Positions 16,521 to 23,689 of a stretch of DNA of 27,452 bases are shown one piece after another (the first letter of the stretch is position 1; each line of letters opens with the position of its first letter). Under the pieces are notes generated by a model, which made no database searches, was not told where the DNA came from, and was given only the letters and a program-made list of their open reading frames with translations. The stretch comes from Cytophagaceae bacterium (GTDB lineage: Bacteria > Bacteroidota > Bacteroidia > Cytophagales > Cytophagaceae): assembly GCA_021151805.1 (NCBI GenBank), contig JAGKWN010000053.1, forward strand, positions 1 through 27,452, given 5' to 3'. A program made the position numbers and the translations under genes.

Positions 16521-16964
16521 CTATTCAGCTGTTGGTTGCATGTGTGTAGTGATTGCTATGCGGTTCCATCCGTTTATTGCTACTACAGCCATAATGATGT
16601 ATGCTACGTAAGTCTCACCAAAAGCTTCAACGGCTTTCTGGTATACAGAATCAGATATCCCATGCTGATGAATAAGGGTACATTCTTCTGTTAGCGCCAG
16701 GATGATTTTTTCTTCTGCGGAAAATAGATCCGTTTCTCTCCAGGTGCTTAATAAAAATAAACGCTGCAGGGTTTCTCCACTTTTAATGGATTCCTTGGTA
16801 TGCATGTCCAGGCAGGAAGCGCAGCCATTAATCTGCGACGCACGCATCTTGATCATGTTCTTGTGTTCTTTTTTCAGTGCTGTGGTTTGTAAATAACCCT
16901 CTAAACCCAGCATGGCTTTGTATGCTGCCGGTTGCAATGCTTCCATATTTAATCTCTTTTCCAT
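16521..16964 (-). CDS. carboxymuconolactone decarboxylase / AhpD-like protein
   Basis: All-helical CMD-fold protein of 147 aa. Residues 40-60 (MRASQINGCASCLDMHTKES) hold the redox motif Cys48-x-x-Cys51 with His55, as in AhpD alkylhydroperoxidase members. Such proteins reduce peroxides through a dithiol or act as core subunits of unknown reactions. Residue run HQHGISDSVYQKAVEAFGETYVAYIIMAVVAINGWNRIAI is the second half of the fold. It lies 63 bases downstream of the Crp/Fnr regulator gene and is very likely cotranscribed with it; a Crp-like regulator next to a CMD protein is a pairing I have seen often in Bacteroidota. Cytoplasmic. Confidence 0.86.
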   Translation of the reverse strand: MEKRLNMEALQPAAYKAMLGLEGYLQTTALKKEHKNMIKMRASQINGCASCLDMHTKESIKSGETLQRLFLLSTWRETDLFSAEEKIILALTEECTLIHQHGISDSVYQKAVEAFGETYVAYIIMAVVAINGWNRIAITTHMQPTAE

Positions 16965-17027
16965 ACGTTTTGTGTTTTAGTATGAAACAAAACTAGGAAC
17001 TGGTTTTCCGGAAAAACTTAAACTGGT

Positions 17028-17603
17028 TTAAGAAATATTCTTTTTGCGGATTTCGCTTAAATATTCAGGCGTAAAACCTAAATAAGAAGCTAATAAGTAT
17101 TGCGGAACACGTTGAACAAAGTCGGGAAAACTACGGCTGAAATTCAGGTATTGTTCTTCTTTCGAAAATGTATGCTGGTATTTTGCACGAATCTGTGCCG
17201 CAGCCGCAGCTTTTTGGTATACCAGACGGAAATAACGTTCCATCGCCGGCAATGCTTTAAACAGTTCTTCCTGCTCGTTAAAAGAGATACTCAGCAATTC
17301 GGTCGTTTCAACGGCCTGGATATAAAAGTTTGCCGGATGCTGATTCATGAAAGCCATGTAATCATTCATCCACCAATTTTCGATCGCAAATTGCGTGGTT
17401 TGTTCAACGCCTTTTTCGTCAATAAAAAATAAACGCAGGCAACCTTTCAAAACAAAGTAATTGTGTTTGCAGGGATCACCGGCCTGGAGCAGGTTTTCTT
17501 TTTTTGCTACTTTTCTGTGCTGAAAAAATCCGGAAAGTAATATTTCTTCTTCAGAGGTGAGCGATATGAATTTACGTACATGAGCGAGTAATCCAGTGTA
17601 CAT
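17028..17603 (-). CDS. Crp/Fnr family transcriptional regulator
   Basis: Protein of 191 aa with an N-terminal cyclic-nucleotide-binding-type beta-roll (residues about 25-115: KENLLQAGDPCKHNYFVLKGCLRLFF, EQTTQFAIENWWMNDYMAF, AVETTELLSIS), a long dimer helix (ALPAMERYFRLVYQKAAAAAQIRAKYQ) and a C-terminal helix-turn-helix (VPQYLLASYLGFTPEYLSEIRKK). Arg/Glu residues for cAMP contact are not evident, as in most Bacteroidota members, so the ligand is unknown. It heads a leftward pair with the AhpD-like gene and probably controls it. Starts at ATG 17603 after a 229-base gap facing small gene B. Confidence 0.88.
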   Translation of the reverse strand: MYTGLLAHVRKFISLTSEEEILLSGFFQHRKVAKKENLLQAGDPCKHNYFVLKGCLRLFFIDEKGVEQTTQFAIENWWMNDYMAFMNQHPANFYIQAVETTELLSISFNEQEELFKALPAMERYFRLVYQKAAAAAQIRAKYQHTFSKEEQYLNFSRSFPDFVQRVPQYLLASYLGFTPEYLSEIRKKNIS

Positions 17604-17832
17604 AGTAAGTAATTATTTCAAATGAATGTATGAAAAATTCAGCTTACTGAAAGTTAAGCAATGAAATTCAAATCATGTAATTGATGTATGTTATTATGAT
17701 AAAATGGGGATAACTTATTTTGATATTTTTCATCCGCTGTAGTGCTGAATCCGTTATTAAATCTAGCATACAGAACAAGTTAATTTAACTTTTCAGCTAT
17801 GCGGAAATAATCTTTAACATAAATAGTACTAC

Positions 17833-18042
17833 ATGGAACAGGTTGAAAAAGAATTAAAATTAGTTAAATGGACAAATGAATCATTTATCGAAATACTGAT
17901 GAACAGTAATAACAAGGAACGTTTGAAAGAAATCTTACCGGTGTTAAGAAAGTACACGAATGCCATTGTTGTACATTACAAAATGGATATGGATTCTACA
18001 GCCCACGTTAGTATTGGTGCAAAGGTAATTGCAGTTGCATAA
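17833..18042 (+). CDS. conserved small protein of unknown function (paralogue B)
   Basis: Protein of 69 aa, MEQVEKELKLVKWTNESFIE..., 36/69 identical without gaps to the protein at 13812-14021. The shared blocks are SNNK, KEILP and RKYTNA plus W13, T14 and the IG pair at 61-62. It is soluble and not exported. It lies alone on + between two leftward genes or clusters, has a 229-base upstream gap, and is followed by its own terminator, so it is probably a single-gene transcript. CTTTAACATA at 17812-17821 precedes the start, as in paralogue A. Function unknown; the paired occurrence hints at a lineage-specific family. Confidence 0.74.
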   Translation: MEQVEKELKLVKWTNESFIEILMNSNNKERLKEILPVLRKYTNAIVVHYKMDMDSTAHVSIGAKVIAVA

Positions 18043-18062
18043 GTAGTCCGCTTATATGCATG

Positions 18063-18098
18063 AACAAGGATCACCGGCTCGACGTGCTCCTTGTTTTT
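18063..18098 (+). terminator. terminator of small gene B
   Basis: AACAAGGA (18063-18070) pairs with TCCTTGTT (18088-18095), with CAC/GTG pairs inside, followed by a T run. The T run touches the stop codon of the convergent rhodanese gene. Confidence 0.85.
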
Positions 18099-18521
18099 TT
18101 ATTTTACAGGATATTTTTTATCTGTCCAGTCTGTTTTAAAATCTGTTTTCATATTCAGAATTTTAAAATTGGTGAATCCCATAGTTGTTAAAATGGTATT
18201 GGCTTCGTGAATGTTCCAGCAATCTTCTATTTTACAGCAACCGCAATAAATGACAATTTCTTTGTTTCTTGGAACGTCCTTTAAAGCAGTTTTCATTTTT
18301 GTTTGATTGGCAGGATTAATGGTTTCACCAATCAGTACAGCATCCGGAATCATAGCCATTGGGCCAACGTTGTAGATCGCAGGTTTTTTAGCTGCAGGAT
18401 CCTGCAGCACCGCAGCAAGCTTAGCCGGTTCGATCAGTTTTTCTAGCGGGTAGGAAAATGCAGTCAGGATAGATGCCAGTACAAAAAATGATAATACTTT
18501 AGTCAGATATTTTTTTTTCAT
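18099..18521 (-). CDS. exported rhodanese-like protein with CGCC motif
   Basis: Protein of 140 aa with an N-terminal signal or anchor (VLSFFVLASILTAFS, residues 9-23) and a rhodanese-like domain: LIEPAKLAAVLQDPAAKKPAIYNVG, then IVIYCGCCKIEDCWNIHEANTILTTMGFTNFKILNM. The active loop, normally Cys followed by a five-residue loop, here contains Cys93, Cys95, Cys96 and Cys101 (CGCC..C). A Cys-rich loop like this suggests thiol chemistry or metal binding instead of plain sulfur transfer; that is inference. It is the last gene of a leftward set of four with gaps of 24, 14 and 34 bases. Periplasmic location expected. Confidence 0.78.
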   Translation of the reverse strand: MKKKYLTKVLSFFVLASILTAFSYPLEKLIEPAKLAAVLQDPAAKKPAIYNVGPMAMIPDAVLIGETINPANQTKMKTALKDVPRNKEIVIYCGCCKIEDCWNIHEANTILTTMGFTNFKILNMKTDFKTDWTDKKYPVK

Positions 18522-18545
18522 AGGAATGATATTTAAGGAAAAGAG

Positions 18546-18887
18546 TTATTCTTTTTCGAATAAATAAGTTGTCACCATGATTGTATCATGGGTTTGCGTT
18601 ACAATCGTACCTCGGACAGACGATATTAGTTTATAGTTCAGTGATAAATACTTTGCTAAAGTCTTATTTATGGTTATCTGATTTGAATCAGTGTGTTTAT
18701 AATTCCATGCAGAGAGCGGTATTTCTTCTAGTTTTACACTATTTTCTGTTACAATGATTTCATTATATATATAACTTGATGATTGATGTATTTCAATCAT
18801 CAATAGTTTTGGATTATAGCTCTGTGAAAAAAGTTTTGTCGAAATCAGTAAAAGAATACAAATCGAAAGTGTTTTAATGAATTTCAT
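18546..18887 (-). CDS. exported protein of unknown function
   Basis: Protein of 113 aa with a signal peptide MKFIKTLSICILLLISTKLFSQ. The mature part is beta-rich and polar (KLLMIEIHQSSSYIYNEIIVTENSVKLEEIP, ending HDTIMVTTYLFEKE) with no motif I recognise. It is AT-rich and lies between two other exported proteins in the leftward cluster, 24 bases from the rhodanese gene and 14 from the next gene upstream. The signal peptide and spacing argue that it is real. Function unknown. Confidence 0.68.
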   Translation of the reverse strand: MKFIKTLSICILLLISTKLFSQSYNPKLLMIEIHQSSSYIYNEIIVTENSVKLEEIPLSAWNYKHTDSNQITINKTLAKYLSLNYKLISSVRGTIVTQTHDTIMVTTYLFEKE

Positions 18888-18901
18888 CTTACTAAATGGT
18901 T

Positions 18902-19546
18902 TTAGTTCGAAATCTGAAGCGTTTTAAGAATTTTATCTAATTCCTTTTTTTGCGCCTTAGTATTGTACGTGGTAACGATTCCAAGACTGAATCCTTTTTT
19001 CAATAATGAATAATACGTTTGTTTTATTTCTACAGATCCAGGATTTTTTAAGGAAAGAGAAAATTTATAAAAAGTTGTGCCGTTAATTTTTTCCTGACTA
19101 ATCTTATCATCGATCTTGTAATCGGGTTTTGTGCGAAGCAATAATCTTTTTACCTGACGCAGGTACATTGTTTCGTTTTCAATTTCGGGATAGTCCATGA
19201 TGTTTTCAGCCATGATTACAAAGCCCGGATTGAAATCTACAGCTGCACCGATACGGTATTCATTAACCATGATTAATACCGCGTCTTTGATATCTTTCGG
19301 ATTAAACAAAGGCTTTAGTGAAGCATCTTTATCGGTCATCTTTTTCATTGCCTTTGAAATAATGGTATCGGTTTGCTCTTTTGAATGAACCTTCCATGTT
19401 GGCGGTACATCTATTTTTAAATTAAAATAAGTATTGGTGTATACATTGTTTTCAAACGTACCATAGTCAAATACATCTGGATTAGATTGACCATATGCAG
19501 TAACCGTAAAAAATAAAGCGATGAATAAAAACAGATTCTTGTTCAT
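18902..19546 (-). CDS. exported protein of unknown function
   Basis: Protein of 214 aa. The start at 19546 gives MNKNLFLFIALFFTVTAYGQ, a clear signal peptide; an earlier in-frame ATG at 19594 would bury it behind 16 residues, so it is rejected. The mature part begins FDYGTFENNVYTNTYFNLKIDVPPTWKVHSKEQT, which reads like a PsbP-type or 'lipoprotein surface' fold found in many Bacteroidota exported proteins (strand, then Trp-Lys-Val, then YYSLLKKGFSLGIVTTYNT near the end, ending KTLQI). I would not name a function. Lies in the leftward four-gene cluster. Confidence 0.7.
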   Translation of the reverse strand: MNKNLFLFIALFFTVTAYGQSNPDVFDYGTFENNVYTNTYFNLKIDVPPTWKVHSKEQTDTIISKAMKKMTDKDASLKPLFNPKDIKDAVLIMVNEYRIGAAVDFNPGFVIMAENIMDYPEIENETMYLRQVKRLLLRTKPDYKIDDKISQEKINGTTFYKFSLSLKNPGSVEIKQTYYSLLKKGFSLGIVTTYNTKAQKKELDKILKTLQISN

Positions 19547-19580
19547 TGTAAAGATGGGGAAAGAGTGTGTAGTAATATAT

Positions 19581-20240
19581 TTATTTGATGCCAAACATTT
19601 CTTTCATCGCATTCCATAAACTGCTTTTTAATGCAACAGTTGTTTCCAGCTTGGCAAGGGAGTCTGCTAAGAGAATGGCTGTGGAATTATGTTTTTGTAT
19701 GGCATACAAATCTTTTGGAAGGCGTGGAGTAAACGCATCGGCAGGCAAGCCGAAAGATAAAATAATCCGTGGCTTTAATGTTTCAATGTCTTTTAATGAA
19801 ACCGGATGTGTTGTTTGTAGCACACCGCAGTCTGTATAATCAAGCTGCGCCGCTTTCACAATCTTACCAAGCATTTCGAGTTGTGCAGGAGTCGTAGTAT
19901 AGGATGCATGCATAAGTATCAGAATGCCGTTGCTGTATTTGCCTGTTGGCTTTAATACAACCGGCTCCGGAGCTTTAGGTGCAACTGTTTCTTTCACGGT
20001 TGCCAATGAAGGTGTGGCTGGGATAGAAGGTATGGCCGGAGCCTTAGGAATGGCAGGAGAAGCCGGTGCTGCAGGCGTAACAGGTGTTGTAGCTTTGGAA
20101 ACTTCAGCAACAGGTGCTGCTGCCGCAGGTTTACTCTCTGTAACGACAGGTGCTGCCGTTACGCCATTTGGATCTGTAATGATGTATAAGGTATCTGAAA
20201 ATATATCTTTCCAGTTTTCCGGATTAATTTGTCCTTCCAT
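19581..20240 (-). CDS. protein with Pro/Ala linker and possible HolD (DNA polymerase III psi)-like domain
   Basis: Protein of 219 aa. Start at 20240 (MEGQINPENWKDIFS). Residues 1-26 are a short conserved-looking head; 27-98 is a low-complexity Pro/Ala linker (PASPAIPKAPAIPSIPATPS); 100-219 is an alpha/beta domain: GILILMHASYTTTPAQLEML, KIVKAAQLDYTDCGVLQTT, KPRIILSFGLPADAF, then ILLADSLAKLETTVALKSSLWNAMKEMFG. The order of strand, helix and the final 'pL..L......K..LW..' resembles HolD/psi-like proteins and uracil-glycosylase-like folds. This is a weak structural impression; a hypothetical protein is the safe call. First gene of the leftward cluster, cytoplasmic (no signal peptide), unlike the three that follow. 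Confidence 0.55.
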   Translation of the reverse strand: MEGQINPENWKDIFSDTLYIITDPNGVTAAPVVTESKPAAAAPVAEVSKATTPVTPAAPASPAIPKAPAIPSIPATPSLATVKETVAPKAPEPVVLKPTGKYSNGILILMHASYTTTPAQLEMLGKIVKAAQLDYTDCGVLQTTHPVSLKDIETLKPRIILSFGLPADAFTPRLPKDLYAIQKHNSTAILLADSLAKLETTVALKSSLWNAMKEMFGIK

Positions 20241-20296
20241 AAATACTGCATGGCTTAAATGCACATGCAAATACAAATTACGAAAAAAGGTTTTTT

Positions 20297-20338
20297 AAAT
20301 GATGAATTAGGAATTATGAGTTATGAATTAATTCTCAA
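20297..20338. repeat. degenerate tandem ATGAATTA repeat
   Basis: Units of the kind GATGAATTA, GAATTATGAG and TTATGAATTA follow one another between the divergent genes at 20240 and 20456. Similar low-complexity runs are common between Bacteroidota genes. No function seen. The rest of this 215-base gap holds a TAACTTGC that is one base short of the promoter element, about 35 bases before the next gene. Confidence 0.45.
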
Positions 20339-20455
20339 CAATTCTCATTTTCAAGGGATAATGATTAAATAATATAGGTTTTTTCTCAGATTTATAAGTT
20401 TTCAATAGAATGGTGTAACTTGCAGGCTATTATTCTATTTAACATTCAAATAAAT

Positions 20456-21430
20456 ATGTCAAAAGGACCTATTTCCAAGTTCATTCAGGAACATTATCTG
20501 CACTTTAATGCTGCGGCTTTAGTTGATGCAGCAAAAGGATATGAAACGCATTTATTAGAAGGCGGGAAAATGATGATTACCCTTGCCGGTGCAATGAGTA
20601 CAGCAGAATTAGGTAAGTCTTTGGCGGAAATGATCCGTCAGGATAAAGTTCAGATTATTTCATGTACAGGCGCAAACCTGGAAGAAGATATCATGAATCT
20701 GGTTGCGCACTCACACTACAAGCGTGTACCGAATTATCGTGATTTAAGCCCGCAGGATGAATGGGATTTATTGGAAAACCATTACAACCGTGTTACAGAT
20801 ACCTGTATTCCGGAAGAAGAAGCATTCAGAAGATTACAGAAACATTTATATAACGTTTGGAACGATGCAGACTCTAAAGGCGAGCGTTACTTCCCGCATG
20901 AGTTCATGTACAAAATGTTGTTGAGTAAAGAGCTTGAACAATATTATGAAATCGATCCGAAGAATTCCTGGATGCTTGCTGCAGCTGAGAAAAACCTTCC
21001 GATCATCGTACCAGGCTGGGAAGATTCTACTATGGGTAACATCTTCGCTTCATACTGCATCAAAGGTCAGTTCAAACCAACAACAATGAAGTCTGGTATT
21101 GAATACATGATGTGGTTGTCTGACTGGTATGTGAAAAACTCTGAAGGCAAAGGTGTAGGTTTCTTCCAGATTGGTGGCGGTATTGCCGGCGATTTCCCAA
21201 TCTGTGTGGTACCAATGTTGTATCAGGATATGGAAATGGAAAACATTCCGTTCTGGAGTTATTTCTGCCAGATCTCTGATTCTACAACTTCTTACGGATC
21301 TTATTCAGGAGCTGTACCAAATGAAAAAATTACCTGGGGAAAATTAGATATCAATACACCTAAGTTTATTGTTGAGTCAGATGCTACGATTGTTGCACCG
21401 CTGATCTTTGCTTATCTGCTGGGATGGTAA
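20456..21430 (+). CDS. deoxyhypusine synthase-like protein
   Basis: Protein of 324 aa of the deoxyhypusine synthase family (NAD-dependent transfer of the aminobutyl group of spermidine). Family features: MMITLAGAMSTAELGKSLAEMI, QIISCTGANLEEDI, PIIVPGWEDSTMGNIFASYCIKG, GVGFFQIGGGIAGDFPICVVPML, and the catalytic-lysine segment KITWGKLDINTPKFIVESDAT, with Lys296 matching the essential Lys of the WGK motif. Start at ATG 20456; an upstream TTG would add a 12-residue unlikely lead. Bacteria lack eIF5A, so the acceptor is probably a small amine (homospermidine-type) or unknown. It stands alone, upstream of the GxxExxY element. Confidence 0.86.
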   Translation: MSKGPISKFIQEHYLHFNAAALVDAAKGYETHLLEGGKMMITLAGAMSTAELGKSLAEMIRQDKVQIISCTGANLEEDIMNLVAHSHYKRVPNYRDLSPQDEWDLLENHYNRVTDTCIPEEEAFRRLQKHLYNVWNDADSKGERYFPHEFMYKMLLSKELEQYYEIDPKNSWMLAAAEKNLPIIVPGWEDSTMGNIFASYCIKGQFKPTTMKSGIEYMMWLSDWYVKNSEGKGVGFFQIGGGIAGDFPICVVPMLYQDMEMENIPFWSYFCQISDSTTSYGSYSGAVPNEKITWGKLDINTPKFIVESDATIVAPLIFAYLLGW

Positions 21431-21433
21431 TTG

Positions 21434-21988
21434 TCTGAATCAGGATTTACTGGATTAAAAGATTAACAGGATGAATTTCCTGTTTTTTTCATTCTGTAAA
21501 TCCTGATTATTTTTTTGAATTGAATGAATTTATTTTTGCTATTTTTTTTAAATAATCAGAAAATGACATTGGATGAGATTACTTATAAAATAAATGGGTG
21601 TGCTATGAAAGTACATAGCACCTTGGGAAATGGTTTTCAGGAAGTTATTTATCAACGTTGCTTAGCTATTGAATTAGAAAAGGCAAAACTGAATTTTGGA
21701 AGAGAAGTAGAACAACAGATTTTTTATGAGGGAATAGAAGTAGGAACGCGAAGAGCTGACTTTGTTATTGAAGGGGCAGTTATTGTTGAATTAAAAGCAA
21801 TTATTAACCTGGATGATGTGCATCTTGCTCAAGCTAAAAATTATGTTGTTGCTTATGACTTTCCAATAGGTTTACTGATCAATTTTGGATCAACAAGCCT
21901 GCAATTCAAAAAGATTTTTAATTCCAGAATTAAGATTTAAATTTCCTTATCCAGTTTAATTCTTAAATCTAGTAAATCCTGATTCAGA
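21434..21988. mobile_element. inverted-repeat-bounded unit carrying a GxxExxY gene
   Basis: TCTGAATCAGGATTTACT at 21434-21451 is perfectly repeated in reverse complement at 21971-21988, with weaker pairing continuing inward for about 20 bases. A third, inverted copy of the core (GTAAATCCTGA) lies at 21496-21506 upstream of the gene, so the 5' flank can itself fold. The unit encloses the gene at 21563-21940 and ends 3 bases before the stop codon of the next gene. No transposase is present. Confidence 0.6.
21563..21940 (+). CDS. GxxExxY protein (PD-(D/E)XK nuclease-fold, PDDEXK_3)
   Basis: Protein of 125 aa of the GxxExxY family, unknown function. The name-giving motif is seen as GFQEVIY (Gly24, Glu27, Tyr30). 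The nuclease-fold core is Asp66 in RADFVIEG, then ELK (Glu76, Lys78) and the helix NLDDVHLAQAKNYVVAYDFPIGLLINFG; with these residues the PD-(D/E)XK active site looks complete. Start at 21563 (MTLDEITYK) is chosen because an earlier ATG at 21524 adds an unlikely hydrophobic lead. The gene lies between inverted repeats. GxxExxY genes are known to occur in many copies per genome among intergenic repeats, so a mobile or selfish role is plausible. Confidence 0.85.
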   Translation: MTLDEITYKINGCAMKVHSTLGNGFQEVIYQRCLAIELEKAKLNFGREVEQQIFYEGIEVGTRRADFVIEGAVIVELKAIINLDDVHLAQAKNYVVAYDFPIGLLINFGSTSLQFKKIFNSRIKI

Positions 21989-21990
21989 TA

Positions 21991-22500
21991 TTATTCAAAC
22001 TTCCCCTTATTCATCCTGATCATTTCTGAATAACTCAAATGCATTTCAAGGGCTTGTATGGATTGAGTAATCCGTTTGGATTTGGTTGTTTCTGTTTTAG
22101 CAGAATCGATCCACTTTGAAAAATAATTCTGGTGTGATTTGGTCAGACTTTTAAAATACGTATGTGCACGCGGAACATCTTCCAGACACATCATAAAATC
22201 AGTGTTCAATTCATATTCTTTCGGATCAAATTCAATGCGCACGGTTAGCGTAGCGCCTGTTGCTTTGTGCGTTCCTTTACGCATGCCTGCGTTGATGGGC
22301 ATAATAAATTCTCCATCACCCATAGGGATAAGCGCAACCCCTTCAATAGGAAACTTGTCGAGTGATCCTTTTACCCGGAACCCTTTCCGGTTGCCCGGAG
22401 CCAATGCTTCAGAAATATCTATAGGAATATAGATAAAGCTCCATCCGGTTTTTTCGCCGTTTTTCTCAAACTTCTGAATAACTGCCTTGAATGTTTTCAT
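21991..22500 (-). CDS. YdeI/OmpD-associated family protein with DUF1905 domain
   Basis: Protein of 169 aa. Residues 1-95 form the DUF1905 beta-barrel domain (FKAVIQKFEKNGEKTGWSFIYIPIDISEAL, then GFRVKGSLDKFPIEGVALIPMGDGEFIMPINAGMRKGTHK, VRIEFDPKEYELNTDFMMCLE), and 105-169 the YdeI/OmdA C-terminal helical domain (AHTYFKSLTKSHQNYFSKWIDSAKTETTKSKRITQSIQALEM). Molecular function is unknown; the E. coli name reflects a link to outer-membrane protein and peptide resistance, not a proven mechanism. It starts at 22500, divergent from the FMN reductase, and its stop follows right after the inverted-repeat unit. Confidence 0.85.
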   Translation of the reverse strand: MKTFKAVIQKFEKNGEKTGWSFIYIPIDISEALAPGNRKGFRVKGSLDKFPIEGVALIPMGDGEFIMPINAGMRKGTHKATGATLTVRIEFDPKEYELNTDFMMCLEDVPRAHTYFKSLTKSHQNYFSKWIDSAKTETTKSKRITQSIQALEMHLSYSEMIRMNKGKFE

Positions 22501-22607
22501 TCATTCAATTTAAAAAAGCATTGATAGAACTCAAAATAATAAGATCAACGACGGAATTATTTATCCGCATAGTTTATTTTTTGAATGAAAATGTTTTGAT
22601 TTGGGAA

Positions 22608-23144
22608 ATGAGTACTACGAATAAAAAAAATATTCTTGCCCTTTCGGGAAGTGTGCGAAAGGGCTCGGCGAATGAAAAGATCCTGCAGCATCTTGCAACT
22701 GGGTATGCAGATTACATCGATTTGAATGTGTCGTTTGATCTTTCTCTATTGCCGCATTTTAATCCCGACCTTACAGATAATATTCCGGATATTGTTCAGA
22801 AATTTTTAACAGCAGTTTCCAATGCGGATGGCGTTATTATTTGTACTCCTGAATATGTATTCAGTATACCGGCAGTGTTGAAGAATGCCTTGGAATGGAC
22901 AGTTGCAACTACTGTGTTCTCCGAAAAGCCTTGTGCGATCATCGTCGCATCGAGTTTGGGTGATAAAGCTTTTGAATCCCTGGATCTGATTATGAAAACA
23001 TTGATTCAACAGGAACTTGATCCGCAGGCGAAAGTATTGATCCAGGGGGCGCGGAGTAAAATTTCTGCAGATAAAGAAATAGACGCGCAAACAACAACTG
23101 CCTTGGATGTATTGATGAAATCTTTGTTGAAACAGATTCAATGA
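22608..23144 (+). CDS. NADPH-dependent FMN reductase family protein
   Basis: Flavodoxin-like NAD(P)H:FMN or quinone reductase, 178 aa. The phosphate-binding loop is GSVRKGSANEKIL (residues 14-26), followed by DLSLLPHFNPDL, then ADGVIICTPEYVFSIPAVLKNALEW (73-97), the classic ribityl/isoalloxazine loop, and CAIIVASSLG. The acidic end is alpha-helical. Start at 22608 is used since the reading upstream lacks an in-frame ATG and enters the divergent gene. It is followed after 25 bases by the DUF1569 gene, probably in one transcript. Substrate could be flavin, quinone or azo/chromate compounds; unknown. Confidence 0.86.
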   Translation: MSTTNKKNILALSGSVRKGSANEKILQHLATGYADYIDLNVSFDLSLLPHFNPDLTDNIPDIVQKFLTAVSNADGVIICTPEYVFSIPAVLKNALEWTVATTVFSEKPCAIIVASSLGDKAFESLDLIMKTLIQQELDPQAKVLIQGARSKISADKEIDAQTTTALDVLMKSLLKQIQ

Positions 23145-23169
23145 TCTAATTATTATAACAGTACCAGAT

Positions 23170-23619
23170 ATGAAATTAAACCGTGAAGAATTATTACCCA
23201 TCCTGAATAAACTTTCAGTGAACACACCGGCATTGTTTGGTAACCTGAAGCCGCAGGAAATGATTGAACATGTTACCGTTACTTTCCAGACATCCTCTGG
23301 TAAGTTGCATTGGCCTGTACCTAAAGATGAAGAGAAAGCCAACGCTGCCAAACAGTTTATGGTGTACACTGATGCAGAAATGCCGCAAGGAATTAAAACA
23401 GCAACAATGGGAGAGTTGCCTCCGCCACTGATTCATAAAACACTTGCAGAAGCTGTGGAAACACTTTTACAGGAAATAGAAAATTTTCATCTGCATTTTA
23501 AAAATAATCCTGAAGCTAAAACCAGTCATCCGCGCCTGGGTGCCATGACGCATGAAGAATGGTCAGTACTGCATACCAAACATCTGATTCATCATTTCAA
23601 ACAATTCAGTTTGGTATAA
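23170..23619 (+). CDS. DUF1569 family protein (DinB-like fold)
   Basis: Protein of 149 aa of the DUF1569 family, helical bundle related to DinB/YfiT metal-dependent proteins. Features: LKPQEMIEHVTVTFQTSSGKLHWP, GIKTATMGELPPPLIHKTLAEAVETLLQEIENFHLHF, and HPRLGAMTHEEWSVLHTKHLIHHFKQF, where the His of EMIEH and the HTKHLIHH cluster could bind a metal. Family function is unproven, perhaps thiol-dependent transfer. Follows the FMN reductase gene by 25 bases and ends at a terminator. Confidence 0.82.
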   Translation: MKLNREELLPILNKLSVNTPALFGNLKPQEMIEHVTVTFQTSSGKLHWPVPKDEEKANAAKQFMVYTDAEMPQGIKTATMGELPPPLIHKTLAEAVETLLQEIENFHLHFKNNPEAKTSHPRLGAMTHEEWSVLHTKHLIHHFKQFSLV

Positions 23620-23631
23620 GTAAGATGAAAT

Positions 23632-23665
23632 AAAAAATCTCCTTCCGGATCGGAGGAGATTTTTT
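23632..23665. terminator. bidirectional terminator
   Basis: AAAAAATCTCC-t-TCCG pairs with CGGAGGAGATTTTTT around GAT, with one bulged base. It lies between the convergent DUF1569 gene and the large T9SS substrate gene. Confidence 0.87.
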
Positions 23666-23689
23666 ATTTCTGTGAAAGGGAGGGATATA

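Noticed and set aside
19924..20298. Rightward frame with Gly-rich, collagen-like repeats
   Set aside because: It is the antisense shadow of the Pro/Ala linker in the leftward gene at 19581-20240 and lacks any family motif.
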